A stretch of DNA of 64,000 nt from Bugulina stolonifera (taxonomy: Eukaryota; Bryozoa; Gymnolaemata; Cheilostomatida; Bugulidae). How positions within the stretch are numbered: position 1 is the first letter of the stretch; every line of letters begins with the position of its first letter. The DNA lies in NCBI GenBank assembly GCA_935421135.1, contig OW285192.1:18701001-18765000 (forward strand). Direction: 5' to 3'. Made by a program: the position numbers and the translations under genes. Of this stretch, positions 38,101-46,600 are shown one piece after another. The notes below the pieces were generated by a model. The model was given only the letters and a program-made list of their open reading frames with translations. It had not been told where the DNA came from and made no database searches.

Positions 38101-40845
38101 CGTCAACACTCCTACCAACATAAATATTCATATGTTATAACATATATAGAGGGGTGGTCATCTATCACATACTCACTGTATATTATAGAGGGGTGGTCAT
38201 GTATCACATACTCACTGTATATTATAGAGAGGTGGTCATCTATCACATACTCACTGTATATTATAGAGGGGTGGTCATCTATCACATACTCACTGTATAT
38301 TATAGAGGGGTGGTCATGTATCACATACTCACTGTATATTATAGAAGGGTGGTCATGTATCACATACTCACTGTATATTATAGAGGGGTGGTCATGTATC
38401 ACATACTCACTGTATATTATAGAGAGGTGGTCATCTATCACATACTCACTGTATATTATAGAGGGGTGGTCATCTATCACATACTCACTGTATATTATGG
38501 AGAGGTGGTCATCTATCACATACTCACTGTATATTATAGAGGGGTGGTCATCTATCACATACTCACTGTATATTATGGAGAGGTGGTCATCTATCACATA
38601 CTCACTGTATATTATAGAGGGGTGGTCATCTATCACATACTCACTGTATATTATGGAGAGGTGGTCATCTATCACATACTCACTGTATATTATAGAGGGG
38701 TGGTCATCTATCACATACTCACTGTATATTATGGAGAGGTGGTCATCTATCACATACTCACTGTATATTATAGAGGGGTGGTCATGTATCACATACTCAC
38801 TGTATATTATGGAGGGGTGGTCATCTATCACATACTCACTGTATATTATAGAGGGGTGGTCATCTATCACATACTCACTGTATATTATGGAGAGGTGGTC
38901 ATCTATCACATACTCACTGTATATTATGGAGAGGTGGTCATCTATCACATACTCACTGTATATTATAGAGGGGTGGTCATGTATCACATACTCACCAGTA
39001 CTCCCCGTAGTTCTGTTCTATTGCCTTGAGAAGCAGTCTAGTAGTTTCCTCTGCCTTAGATTTGGAAGGATTAGACATGTCAGCTTTACTGGGTACTGTT
39101 ATGTTACTCTGACACATTAGTCTACATGACACTGGCTGTAGGTACTCAATCTGTATAAGTATAATCATGTACAACATTACCTACGGTATCAAGACTGGTG
39201 ATAGTGACTATAATAGTAGCAATTGAGACTAGTGAACTGATTGTCTGACTATAATGAGACGTCTAATCTGAATCTGTTAATCAGACTATTGTCTGTTGAG
39301 CTGATGCCCACCATATTCCTGGCCAATAATTGGTCATCTATAATTGGTCATCTATAATTAGTCATCTATAATTGGTCGTCTATAATATTGGTCATCAATG
39401 AATGCCATAAATACCTCAAAGGGAGCCGATGTCACACCGTTCCCTGTCAGCATCTCACCCAGGTTTCCAAGAGGAGACTGGGAAGAGGTCAGTGAAGGAC
39501 ACATAGGAACCCTGAATAGCACATACATGTACTATGTTACAGTGATGAAAAACTATAATAGAACACCATAGTATAGACTATAGATTATAGAACACCATAG
39601 TATAGACTATAGATTATAGAACACCATAGTATAGACTATATATTATAGAACACCATAGTATAGACTATATATTATAGAACACCATAGTATAGACTGCAGA
39701 TTATAGAACACCATAGTATAGACTACAGATTATAGAACACCATAGTATAGACTACAGATTATAGAACACCATAGTATAGACTACAGATTATAGAACACCA
39801 TAGTATAGACTATAGATTATAGAACACCATAGCATAGACTACAGATTATAGAACACCATAGTATAGACTATAGATTATAGAACACCATAGTATAGACTAT
39901 ATATTATAGAACACCATAGTATAGACTATATATTATAGAACACCATAGTATAGACTACAGATTATAGAACACCATAGTATAGACTACAGAGTATAGAACA
40001 CCATAGTATAGACTATAGATTATAGAACACCATAGTATAGACTATAGATTATAGAACACCATAGTATAGACTACAGAGTATAGAACACCATAGTATAGAC
40101 TACAGAGTATAGAACACCATAGTATAGACTATAGATTATAGAACACCATAGTATAGACTATAGATTATAGAACACCATAGTATAGACTACAGATTATAGA
40201 ACACCATAGTATAGACTACAGATTATAGAACACCATAGTATAGACTATAGATTATAGAACACCATAGTATAGACTACAGATTATAGAACACCATAGTATA
40301 GACTATAGATTATAGAACACCATAGTATAGACTACAGAGTATAGAACACCATAGTATAGACTACAGATTATAGAACACCATAGTATAGAACATCATATTG
40401 TAGAACATCATATTATACAACATCATAGACTATTATAGGACAGCATATTAGAGAACATCGTACTATATACTACAATACAAGACTTGAGGTTACAATTACT
40501 CACTTGCTATAGTCATAGGTAACCATACTCTGCTGTGACTTGAGTGATTTTCTGTAAACTTTGACCTTGTTCTACGAATGTGAAATATTTACTCTAAGTA
40601 CTCTATGTTATTTAGTGGAGTGTAGCAAGTATAACATTACATACAATACAAATACAATTGAAACAAACGAAATAGTAGCACATTTAAACACACTGGGAAT
40701 ATTTAGGCCTTCAACTTACCGAACAGGCATGATCACCATCACCATCGTGCTTACAGTATGTTACTGGTGAATTAGCGGGCATGTAGAAGGAGTTTGCAGT
40801 AGAAATGTATAGGTACAACCAAGGAACAATTTGGAGAAGTTCCAT
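26130..40845 (-). CDS. Diverged TM9SF2-like tandem paralogue, 15 exons
   Basis: Exons (minus, 5' to 3'): 40720-40845, 40504-40571, 39415-39511, 38996-39150, 37958-38111, 37474-37619, 37192-37312, 36493-36675, 36129-36267, 35690-35867, 27748-27907, 27239-27399, 26859-26970, 26538-26709, 26130-26248; 696 residues, no internal stop. Intron positions and phases match the neighbouring TM9SF2 throughout, and exons 2, 10, 11, 13 and 14 have identical lengths (68, 178, 160, 112, 172 nt), so it arose by tandem duplication. A signal peptide precedes FYMPANSPVTYC. The luminal part keeps FCYELRDL, HIGCYIDQYG and LYNHMDLRIYYHP; the membrane part keeps [15 protein letters not shown] and TFMGAYFAVRR. Lost features: the [11 protein letters not shown] loop is replaced by unrelated sequence in exon 12, [10 protein letters not shown] is reduced to FEWTLMHGD, and the KxD Golgi signal is replaced by a tail ending QVLTGI. 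Intact splicing and frame argue for a functional but fast-evolving gene. Intron 10 (7.8 kb) houses a GPCR gene. Confidence 0.92.
26278..26480. repeat. About 26-bp tandem repeat, 7 copies, last intron of the TM9SF paralogue
   Basis: Units of TACTTGTACATACATGTGAA plus TATATA with indels in the AT part. It contains the ACATGT core found in other arrays of the window. Confidence 0.85.
27985..28205. repeat. 52-bp tandem repeat, 4 copies
   Basis: Units begin CATATGTACAAGTGTTATGT near 27989, 28041, 28093 and 28145 and end GGCCTGCTGGTCAC. They lie just inside the 3' end of intron 10 of the TM9SF paralogue, between its exon 11 and the large 62-bp array. Confidence 0.92.
28265..32668. repeat. Large 62-bp minisatellite, 71 copies
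   Basis: The unit starts ACTTATCCTAGTAAATACTT and ends TGATATACAATGG. The first unit starts at 28265, and the partial unit that closes the array at 32667 is exactly 71 x 62 bp later, so there is no net length change over 4.4 kb. Nearly all variation is at two sites: CCTAG/CCCAG, and GGAC/GAAC at the unit boundary. I saw only isolated other changes, such as GATACAC near 29930 and TTCATATAC near 28809. Such homogeneity points to recent or ongoing turnover. It lies in intron 10 of the TM9SF paralogue, 3' of the nested GPCR gene. Confidence 0.98.
32669..33471. other. Unique sequence between the 62-bp array and the GPCR gene
   Basis: About 800 bp without a supported coding exon; probably GPCR 3' UTR plus intron of the host gene. 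It contains a tandem triplet of TCTTCTAGTGGTCA at 33356-33395. Confidence 0.5.
33472..34482 (-). CDS. Rhodopsin-like (class A) G protein-coupled receptor, intronless
   Basis: A 336-residue single-exon seven-helix receptor. The N-terminus has sequons N13-L-S and N28-D-T. Class A landmarks: D82 in helix 2 (HISVADIAAS), the disulfide pair C112 at the start of helix 3 and C184 in extracellular loop 2, an E-R-Y variant of the DRY motif at 137-139 (ACYERYVAVCRP), and helix 7 NSLYGAINILVY (291-302), in which NPxxY has become NILVY. The toggle motif CWxP is absent: helix 6 reads YYLSYIPTF. After helix 7 comes KYRKYVWRLFKC, helix 8 with a possible palmitoyl Cys (319), then a Ser-rich tail SSSSISPDT. 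Ligand unknown. It sits in the same orientation inside intron 10 of the TM9SF paralogue, fitting a retrocopy or an old intronless receptor. The first Met is my start; M11 is an alternative. Confidence 0.92.
   Translation of the reverse strand: MYNIGYFEPNMVNLSDISTIDGLSLCSNDTEICKYSYLSVMTIFINLLSIALNILHIIVLGGMETLKKTSYYWILVHISVADIAASFGFCLFISCDVNRLFYSLPGKHGQRCALVLSIFVTSTLTIRNLVLTLACYERYVAVCRPFTLHTNKITNNIGIGAAVSWLLPFTIHTLYDVLSQSAFCMGSYWTVPVGYSDAAGTITSAAVFLISTIIITGLLFKVLRELRQMSRRNTAGVDNSGLKSTSHYIMITCLLYYLSYIPTFAAGVTFNVRGVPTSLAEIFPWIAMFYNSLYGAINILVYMKMTPKYRKYVWRLFKCRPSSSSISPDTLGTADT
34637..35452. repeat. 37-bp minisatellite, 22 copies
   Basis: The unit is ATGTAATACACATGTACATG followed by GTACC, GTGCC or GTGTT and then TTCATGGATATG. 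The three-state central word is the main variation. The TM9SF paralogue exon 10 lies 240 bp to the right and the GPCR start 150 bp to the left, so the array sits directly upstream of the receptor gene. Confidence 0.97.
38130..38995. repeat. 39-bp minisatellite starting at the exon-4 splice donor of the TM9SF paralogue, about 22 copies
   Basis: In gene sense the intron opens GTGAGTATGTGATACATGAC, and every unit repeats GTGAGTATGTGATAGATGAC followed by CACCCCTCTATAATATACA. Exon sequence is not included: upstream of GTGAGT the true exon has TACTG, the copies have ATACA. Variation: ACCCCTC/ACCTCTC, TAGATG/TACATG, TATAATA/CATAATA. The array fills intron 4. The period of 39 leaves six-frame open repeats. 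Confidence 0.96.
39326..39400. repeat. 15-bp tandem repeat, about 5 copies, intron 3 of the TM9SF paralogue
   Basis: Units of AATTGGTCATCTATA with G/A and A/G variants, ending about 20 bp from the donor of exon 3. Confidence 0.8.
39548..40392. repeat. 29-bp minisatellite, about 29 copies, intron 2 of the TM9SF paralogue
   Basis: The unit is TAGAACACCATAGTATAGAC followed by TATAGATTA, with TATAGATTA, TACAGATTA, TATATATTA and TACAGAGTA variants. It decays at the right edge (CATCATATTGTAGAACATC). Confidence 0.96.
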
Positions 40846-41139
40846 ACCAGCGTTATATTAGACACACCACATTGAACTTCTTCTCGCCAATATAGGTCTA
40901 CCTTGCAATCAATAGAACCATGATCATGTGTGTGCTGTTTATGAAGTTACCAATGCAGCATAATATCAATGTATTTAAGTAGCCAAGCAGGACAAAAATG
41001 ACCTAGCGATGGTGATCTCTGACTAGACTGACTGACTAGAACAAAAACTAAAATTTGATTTTCATTGTTTTACTTTAGAGGTTAACATACTAAATAATTA
41101 TACTATAATTTAATAATAAGTATAAATCACTTTACCATA

Positions 41140-41370
41140 AAATAATTATGTTAGGAAATAATAACACAATAATAATGATGAGAAGGAGTTGATATTTGAT
41201 GAAAGAGTCAAGAGGAAAATTGGCAGCCGCTCAATGACCAATAAGATTATAGAGGAACAGATTATTGAGAAGCAGAGTACAACAGCATTATGTAGATAGA
41301 TTCCACATTTTGAGAGAGTGACTGAATATAAGAATCTATGCAATCCAGTAGCCAATATGTACAACATAGG
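41140..41370 (-). pseudogene. Possible remnant of a third TM9SF copy
   Basis: Just upstream of the TM9SF paralogue, a hydrophobic minus-strand frame reads ILATGLHRFLYSV...CSSIILLV. Over about 30 bp the DNA resembles the start of the TM9SF penultimate exon (ATTGGCTAC-GG and TATAT positions; roughly two thirds identical by eye). The place is right for the 3' part of another tandem copy, but the match is short and could be chance in AT-rich DNA. Confidence 0.2.
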
Positions 41371-41524
41371 CCTACTGATCTACTCTATATAAACAGGTTG
41401 GATCCGCTACTGCCACAAAATGGCATGACCACCAACTAGTCCCATGCTAGACAATGCAAATGTAAAAGTCTTGAGAGATAAGAAAGTTCAAACAGACCAT
41501 GTTATGCAGCTGTTGTGCTTGTTA

Positions 41525-41985
41525 AAGCGGCTATTGAGACCAGTTCACCCCTTGCAACTGATCGAGTAGTCATTGGTAGTATAAACTCTGTCATTTACTA
41601 TCTCATCATACGCGGAGGTCAGATCTTCATGCCTACCTTCATCCCTTAGTATCTTTGTCAGCAGGGCATGTCTATGGTTTCTCCGTCTTTCTTAGTTTTG
41701 GTTTGGGTTACACACATTCTCTCTCCTAGTTTGCTAATGAAGTGGACAGCTCTGTTCTGTACTTGGTCCAGTTGCTCTATTTGATTGTTCTGTGCAGGAT
41801 CCCAGACATAATCAGCATATTCTATCATAGGGCGGCATACGCTTTTGTAAGGTAGAAGCACCATGGAATGTATATTTGATCATCTCAAGTGCTTTACCGG
41901 CCTTGATGGACTTTTCATTATGTGTTTGTCAAACTTCAAATCTGTTCGCATTGTAACTCCTAGGTATTTGGCTTTTCTGTGCAAG
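41525..41985 (-). mobile_element. Decayed non-LTR retrotransposon (LINE) reverse-transcriptase tail
   Basis: In minus-strand pieces spread over several frames I read the familiar C-terminal part of LINE reverse transcriptases: KYLGVTMRTDLKFDKHIM, SIKAGKALEMIKYTFHG, then YKSVCRPMIEYADYVWDP...QLDQVQNRAVHFI, and finally an arginine/aspartate-rich tail (LRDEGRHEDL, AYDEIVNDRVYTTND). At least two frame breaks separate these blocks and the upstream catalytic part is absent, so this is a dead 5'-truncated fragment. Clade (CR1/Jockey-like) is not resolvable here. Confidence 0.8.
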
Positions 41986-43130
41986 TTGTGTTGGAAGATC
42001 CAGCTTCCTTAGCAAGGGCATTGTATGTATGTAGGTGTGGATACGACTCCTATAGCTACACTGGGCTAGCAGAAGCAGACCTACAGCTGTGGGGAGAGGT
42101 TAGACTGCTGGGTCCTGGTATCAGTTATGGGACTGTACAACAAGGTATGCAATGGTGGAAATGTCAATGTTATTGAGGTATGTATCGACACAGAACACAA
42201 CAATATTGAATACAATATAATATAATTATTATTAATCACACCAAGGAGTACTTCTTGATTATACTAATTAATATTAATATCTTTTGTTTTCACCAAAAAA
42301 AATGAAAATTATTATTATAATTATAATATAACCCATTTCAATTTCATTATTTATAATAAACTCAGTTTGATTTTATTATAATTATTATTTAGTAACATAA
42401 ACATTTATATTAATATATAGATTTAATTATTATTATTATAAATAATATATAATTTTTATTAAATTATAATTTTACAATTATAAATTATTTTATACTAATA
42501 AATAATAATAATAATATCCAAACTAACTAATGGTATTAATTAAGTAGTATAGATAGTGCAAGGAGTAAGAAGAGACTCTTACTCCTTGAAAGTTGGTTAG
42601 TGTTATTAAATTAATTATTATTATTATATTAATATTATTAATAATTTAATAACTAATTCAAATTCTAATTATCTTGGCCCTGGCATTTATGATTATTGTC
42701 AAAATCTGGCTGTTGCTATTCATAATTATCTTAGTGATACTTAACCTGACTATAACTATAATTATTATTATATTAAATATATAATAAATAACATTTTCAA
42801 ACCATTGAGAAATCAAGTCCAGCCTAACCCATTCGATTGGGACTCGTTAATAAAATACATCACACTGAGTGGAAGACTGTTATAATGTACAATCCGGCCA
42901 GCCATAGCTACTGACAATCGAAATCACATCACATTACCTCATAATGTATACTCATGATATTTCTTACACCATACTGATACTACTCAAAAATGTATATACA
43001 ACGATATATTTCTTACCCTCAAAAAAGTAAATACAACGTACATGTATCTCAACAATATTTTTTAACATACTCGGTCTGCAAGTAGAGACCATACATTATT
43101 TTTCTTGCATTATATATAAGAAAAATAAAG

Positions 43131-43157
43131 AGTTTACTACTACTACTACTACTACTC
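43131..43157. repeat. (ACT)n microsatellite
   Basis: About eight uninterrupted ACT triplets in the intergenic region before EFHC2. Confidence 0.9.
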
Positions 43158-43580
43158 AAACCATAATGATAACATAAACATAATAATAAGAAGAAAATAC
43201 AGTGCAACAACACGGCCTAATTAGCCACAAATTATGTCGGCCCTCCAAAGCGCGATTTCATAATCAAGCACTATTCATATTAGCAATCGTGATACGGCCT
43301 TTATAGCACGATCTCACAATCTCAGGCGAGGCTGCAAGTGGACGCTGTTAGCAGCAACTGCAGTTCTATGTTCTGTTCTCTATGCGTGCAACGTAACCGT
43401 AGAGTTATCTTCTCTCCGTAGAATTCAATAGTTGGATTCGTAAAGTTAGGAAGAACATAACAAAGATATCTTTGAACATAACTCTGTAAGTACCTGTTCA
43501 CAAAGCTGCGTCTCCGACAAAAGAAATAATCCTGTTACTAACCGGAAGCCCCGGTTATTCATACACGAAAAGAGCATTGC

Positions 43581-43594
43581 GTTGCTTAGCTACC
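43581..43594 (+). promoter_or_regulatory. Candidate imperfect X-box (RFX site) upstream of EFHC2
   Basis: GTTGCTTAGCTACC lies about 105 bp before the EFHC2 start codon. RFX factors bind imperfect inverted repeats of the type GTTGCC-N-GGCAAC and drive many ciliary genes, and EFHC2 is a ciliary protein. Both half-sites deviate from consensus, so this is a weak candidate resting mainly on position. Confidence 0.28.
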
Positions 43595-43698
43595 AGTGCA
43601 AAACTGAAGTGAGAGCACTAGCCAAGGAAATTAACGTTGTCACAGACCTCCATTCATTTACTTGGTTTTAAGAGCTAACCACAGATTGCTTCATAATC

Positions 43699-46600
43699 AT
43701 GGCGTTACCATTTCTGCCAGGAAATAACTTCAATAAAAATGTAAGTTAGAATGAGCTATCTCTCACTCGATGTGTTTCAATGTCAATAGTAAAATCATGA
43801 TGAAAATGATTGAAATTTATTTGATAGTAATGTAATGACCTGCAGCATACTAATTGCAAGGCAAACCACTTATTGTGTTGGATTTGAACAAATATGATGT
43901 GGTACTCTGTTGTCAATGATTGAACAACCTGTATTCAACATGGTAGCTGAAAAAAGTAGTTTGAATCAACTCGAAAAAATGCTTTCCCACATGACATTTG
44001 CACAGGTCTAAATGATGGACTGTATAGTGTATAACAAAAATTTATGAAGGTAAGTATTTTAGTTTATTTGTTATTGACTATTGTTTGCTTAACATTTTAT
44101 AAAATACAAGGTATATGCTACATTCACTCACTTTATGCCGTCATTTTCTGAATTATTCTATAATTATTGTTCTTAGCTCGGCAAAGAGAAATTTCACAAA
44201 GCTCATCACTTTGATTATGTGAATCGTGATGTGGCTAAAATGATGGATGATAAAGCAGGTATTGGTGGAGTACCTTTACCAGGCCAAGATCTTACACCAA
44301 AGAACTCCGTATTTCCCCGTGGTGAAGGGGCAAATCAACCAGCATGGGTAGCATTTGACAAACAAGTACTAAGCTTTAATGGGTAAATGCATATACATGT
44401 ATAATCAACAATATAAAAAAATAAACATATTATTTCTGTGTTGTAGATTTAAACTTGCTTTGAATTGTGATTTTAATATTCTGAATTGCACAATTTGTAA
44501 ATTCATGCATATGGCGTCTTAGCGATCTAACTTCCAGACACAGACCCACTTGCTCAAAAATGGCGCAAGTGTCTTGAACGAACTGGCCTGGGCCAAACAA
44601 AAATTCTTGTTTTCCTGCAAAAGACCTGGGTGGGACAATGAGCCAGGGATAATTTCCTCTGACCAAGCAAAGTTCCAGGTCACTAACTTTTTCAGCCAGG
44701 GATAAGCCGTTATCTTGGAAGTTTTTTTTGTGACCCAGGAAAGTCCAAGAGAGTCTAATAACGAATATTGCTACAATGTGTAATATATTTTTTTAGTTAT
44801 TTCCAAGAATCAGTTGTGGAGAGAAGAGAAGAGCAGTACAGAGTTAGGCCATGTCTAGTGTATTTCTACTTGGAAGACGATAGCATTCAGGTAGTCGAAC
44901 CAAGGCAGAAGAATGCTGGCCTTCCCCAGGGTACTCTTATCAGAAGACACAGGTAAGACGAAGCTTTATATTAACATATTCAACTAATCAACATGTCTAT
45001 CTACAAGTATATCTACAAAGGTCATCGGAAATACACAGACCTATAAATGCACAGAGTGGTACTCTTATGGTTTGTAACCTAGTAAATTGTGGTCTCCTTA
45101 TCAAGTTATAATAGAAGGTTATTTAATTTTTCAGAGTGCCACGCCCACCTCCGAATGATGCTAGATATTATACAGTTGAGGACTTCAATATCGGCAGAGA
45201 ACTCACCATGTATGGAAGAGTGTTCAAGTTGACGTCGTGTGATGAGTTCACTCGGAACTTTTTAACTAAGCTTGGTGTTAGAGTTCCGCCACCAGAGGGC
45301 ACACCAAATGATCCGTATGCTGATCACAGGAAGGCTGTAAGTGCTATTTAAAGTTCTGCAACTTCAGATGTACATGTATGTATCTGCATGAGTTGTACCT
45401 GTATAGTAAATGAGCTACCATTGTGTTTTACTTATTTAAGATGGACGAGTCCATGCAGCCACTGAGGCCATACGAGAGATTTGATACTCTAAAGCAGTTC
45501 ATCGATCACGACAGGCATGTGCTTCGATTTTACTGCTTCTGGGACGACACAGACAGCATGTTTGGAGATCCTCGTGAGCTTGTCCTTCATTACTTCCTGG
45601 CAGATGATACCATTGAAATAAGGGAAGTAATTCCCGCCAACTCTGGAAGAGACGCTGCCCCAGTGTTTCTACGACGTGGCAAGGTTCCTAAAGATGTTGT
45701 TGCACTGAAGCAGCCGGGAGAGGTCACTGAAAGAACAGTACTGAATGTATTCGGACCCACTGGCCATGGTAGCAGATACATCTTGGATAGCTTGAAGGTA
45801 AATTCAACAGACGATAATGCGATGTAACTACACCTATTTAGATACCAATCGGTCAGTCAATATTCTGTAGAATGTAGGCTTTGATAATGCTGAATTTGAG
45901 TAAGAGAATGTATATTATCACTTTGAAATAGTTATGAGAAAAAATACAAGCATAATTGAGTGTGTGTGTACATTGCACATGTAAATGTAAGAACTGTCAG
46001 AGGACACTTTTGTTTTTTGTAGACTGGAGCTGTACATGTTGACTCTTATAAAGACTGTGACCTAAGCATAGGAGCTCAACTTAATGTTTGGGGGCGTAAG
46101 ATAGTGCTGTGTGATTGTGATGACTTCACCAAAGAATTCTACAGAACTAAATATGGAGTCAGTAAGTAGAATATTTTCCCTATGCTGACTGTGTCATTGT
46201 GTACTCTATAGACTACATTCTGTAGAGGATCGAGCCATCAGGCTATATCTGTGATAGCAAGATTGGAATAATGATTTGGTTACAATGTTACAGGTGAGAG
46301 CACAGCGATTCCCTACAAGAGTGAACCAGCACCACCTAAGCCAAAGGAAGTTCCACCCTACAATGGATTTGGTTCTGAGGAAGACTCTCTGTGCTCATGC
46401 GCTGGTCTGCTGCCCAAACCTCCCCGTCGTGACTTTGTCAAGTTTATGGAAAAAGACAGGTATGTGGAGATAAATTCAAACTAAACAGACTGACTTTGGA
46501 ATATTGTATTATGTTTGCTTGTTATTGTTGTAATATAAATCTAAAGTTTTAACATTCGAAGCGTATTCATGATGTTGTTGAAGAGTGTTTGGAAGTCCTT

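Larger units (their letters stand above)
41986..43698. other. Intergenic upstream of EFHC2, with AT-rich block
   Basis: No supported gene. From about 42185 to 42785 the sequence is almost pure A/T with runs of TAATAAT/ATTATTA, interrupted by an imperfect inverted piece around AAGGAGTAAGAAGAGACTCTTACTCCTTG (42559-42587, arms CAAGGAGTAAG/CTTACTCCTTG). A short plus-strand frame at 41979-42176 lacks support. The EFHC2 promoter lies at the right end. Confidence 0.55.

Noticed and set aside
37882..39120. Frames of 412 (+), 291 (+) and 291 (-) codons
   Set aside because: They cross the intronic 39-bp array and overlap genuine exons 4 and 5 of the TM9SF paralogue on the other strand.
41979..42176. 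Plus-strand frame of 65 codons with a fairly balanced amino-acid composition
   Set aside because: No family recognised, no convincing splice partners, and it overlaps the boundary of the LINE fragment; left as unassigned intergenic sequence.
44430..44760. Possible mobile-element insertion in EFHC2 intron 2
   Set aside because: A duplicated GCCAGGGATAA word and slightly higher GC are seen, but no termini, target duplication or coding remnant.
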